The position numbers were made by a program, and so were the translations under genes. A stretch of DNA of 64,000 bases from Hirudo medicinalis. Lineage: Eukaryota; Annelida; Clitellata; Hirudinida; Hirudinidae. Location: positions 45,295 to 109,294 of the forward strand of contig MPNW01000222.1 of NCBI GenBank assembly GCA_011800805.1, in the 5' to 3' direction. The notes under the pieces are model-generated. The model was not told the DNA's origin and ran no database searches. It saw nothing but the letters and a program-made list of their open reading frames with translations. Below are positions 62,556 to 64,000 of the stretch, piece by piece (the first letter of the stretch is position 1; each line of letters opens with the position of its first letter).

Positions 62556-64000
62556 ATGGCGAGTTTGAGCGATGCCGATGACGACCTTCAAGTGGATGGG
62601 GATTATTATGCCACCCTTGGACTAAATAAAAATGTTAATTTGATTTTGAAGTGATGCTAAAACTTCTTTTTAGTTTTGATACTGCTTTTTTCTTAATTTG
62701 TTTACTATCATGTACTGTCGGCATGGCAGGTGTTGCGTCACTTTGAAACTTATTGCTTTATAAATAATTGATGACTTGTGCACTTTATATCGTTTAAAAT
62801 GGTTTTGGTTGCTAATGCCAATGCATTTTCTCAGGCAACAAAAGAAGAAATTAATAATGCCTACAGACAATACAGCAAACTCTTTCACCCAGATAAGCAC
62901 CAATCTGAGGAAAAGAAGTTGAAAGCGGACATATTGTTCAACAAAATCAAAAGAGCACATGAAAGTTGATAACTAAAGACACTATCATTGTTTTTCTCCA
63001 GGATAATTTCTTAATTTCCTTTTCATTATTTGTTTCAGTTCTCTCAGATCCACATAAAAGGGTAATTTACGATGTAGCTGGTCAAAAAGGACTTGACACT
63101 GAAGGATGGGAGGTGAAGTATTCATTATCACATTATTATTTAAAATAACAGCAATTTGTTAATGAGTTACCCTTCTACATAACAATAATGTTAAATTAAT
63201 GTCATTAATAGATTACATTTAATACATTGGACTAGTATTAATGAATTTATTAACATTTATGACTTAATGAAGTTGTTATGAATTAACGTTATTAGTGATG
63301 ACTAGAGATAAAAAGATAATAGAATTTTGTTAATCACAGTTTGTTATTGCACAACTTCAAAATTTACAGTAAGTTTAACAATTTCCATCTTGATCAGCTT
63401 CAGACGAGACACAAAACACCACAGGAGATCATGGAGGAGTATGAAAGACTCAGGAAGGAGAATGAAGAGAAGTTATTACAGCAAAAAACAAATCCTAAGG
63501 TGAATGTAATGAGTAACTTGATGAGAGATTGTTGTTAAGGAAGCTCAGCTAACATTAGGGTTTGACATTGTTTAAAAAGTAGTTTGAATGTGTTTTGTAA
63601 AAGTAATGCTACTGGTAACAATATGAATTGCAGTGAAATTAAACATTTGCAACGGCAATTGTGAATGAAATGCTCGTTTCAGGGTTCGGTGACGGTGGGC
63701 GTCGACGCGACGGACGTCTTCGAACAATATTCTCTCGACGATTAGTGAGTTGGAAGCTTTTTTGTTACCGTGGTTATCAGGGAAGATGAATTAATTGTAA
63801 ATTTCGACTTTTATAACTTCTTGTTGAACCTAATTAACTTATCATTTTTTAATCAGCGAACAGACACTTCCAAACATAGAGATCAGCACCATGCACATAA
63901 CTCAGTCCGTCGAGTGTCCCCTCACGACGAAGGAAACTCTGACCTTGTCCGGTCAACTGTCGTGCTACAATGGCAAAGGACAGGGAAATGTTACGGCATC
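62556..64000 (+). CDS. DNAJC11: DNAJC11, mitochondrial J-domain protein, cut by window end
   Basis: DNAJC11 associates with MICOS/SAM at mitochondrial contact sites and helps maintain cristae. Exons 62556-62633, 62835-62964, 63039-63112, 63398-63499, 63683-63744 and 63857 to the right edge close in phase and give about 196 residues of an expected 550 or so. The J domain (about 13-85) has DYYATLGL, the HPDKH catalytic motif and LSDPHKRVIYD. It is followed by GQKGLDTEGWE, RHKTPQEIMEEYERL, QQKTNPKGSVTVGVDATDVF and IEISTMHITQSVECPL, matching DNAJC11 in order. The exon-5 donor is a GTGAGT. The DUF3395 C-terminal part lies outside. Confidence 0.95.

Overview
The window is animal nuclear DNA. It is AT-rich and compact, with genes split by short GT-AG introns (one GC-AG). 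Every recognised gene is a metazoan family member, including a Wnt ligand, an Islet LIM-homeobox factor and a RUN/Rubicon-homology protein. Microsatellites and minisatellites, a LINE fragment and tRNA-derived SINE-like copies fill the spaces. Gene content and intron style suggest an invertebrate, possibly a lophotrochozoan such as an annelid, but the sequence does not settle the taxon. No bacterial, viral or CRISPR content was seen.

Layout. 1-2.2 kb: no gene seen. 2.2-7.2 kb (+): HELQ, a DNA-repair helicase. 7.28-8.06 kb (-): MRPS18C, convergent with HELQ with 79 bp between the stop codons. 10.46-13.5 kb (+): a PHLDB/LL5-type protein with a C-terminal PH domain. 13.9-14.35 kb: a short inverted-repeat element. 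14.77-16.0 kb (+): the 3' half of a TMEM43 gene. 17.67-18.14 kb (-): TMEM263, divergent from MPHOSPH6 (18.96-20.33 kb, +). 21.79-26.67 kb (+): a 1,599-residue Ser-rich protein I do not recognise, with a CRE/TATA/YY1-like promoter about 600 bp upstream. 28.66-30.19 kb (-): a C6orf136/DUF2358 protein. 31.7-33.2 kb (-): a REEP5/6 protein. 33.2-39.4 kb: a repeat-rich desert. 39.49-44.55 kb (+): a Wnt4-like ligand. 44.6-47.5 kb: repeats. 47.5-50.3 kb (+): an Islet LIM-homeobox gene. 50.3-55.3 kb: repeats. 55.3-60.9 kb (+): a PLEKHM1-like RUN + Rubicon-homology protein. 62.56 kb to the right edge (+): DNAJC11, cut by the window end.

How the genes relate. Most are independent housekeeping genes (repair, mitochondrial translation and cristae, ER shaping, rRNA processing, endolysosomal traffic). 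The two developmental regulators, Wnt and Islet, sit beside each other in the same orientation and are the ones flanked by large repeat-filled non-coding stretches. Where I reconstructed all exons, intron phases close exactly: Wnt 600 aa, Islet 512 aa, PLEKHM1-like 745 aa, REEP 215 aa, C6orf136-like 242 aa, MPHOSPH6 147 aa. HELQ closes at 975 aa only if one A is removed from a 9-A run. TMEM263 similarly needs one base removed from a run of six C. The PHLDB model also has a frame conflict. These, with three isolated N bases inside repeats, suggest some local sequence or assembly errors.

The observations most worth following are a Wnt ligand with a roughly 265-residue basic linker, a PLEKHM1-type protein without PH domains, HELQ/MRPS18C neighbourhood conservation, a tandem duplication that copied a splice donor in MPHOSPH6, and a tRNA-like short repeat family.
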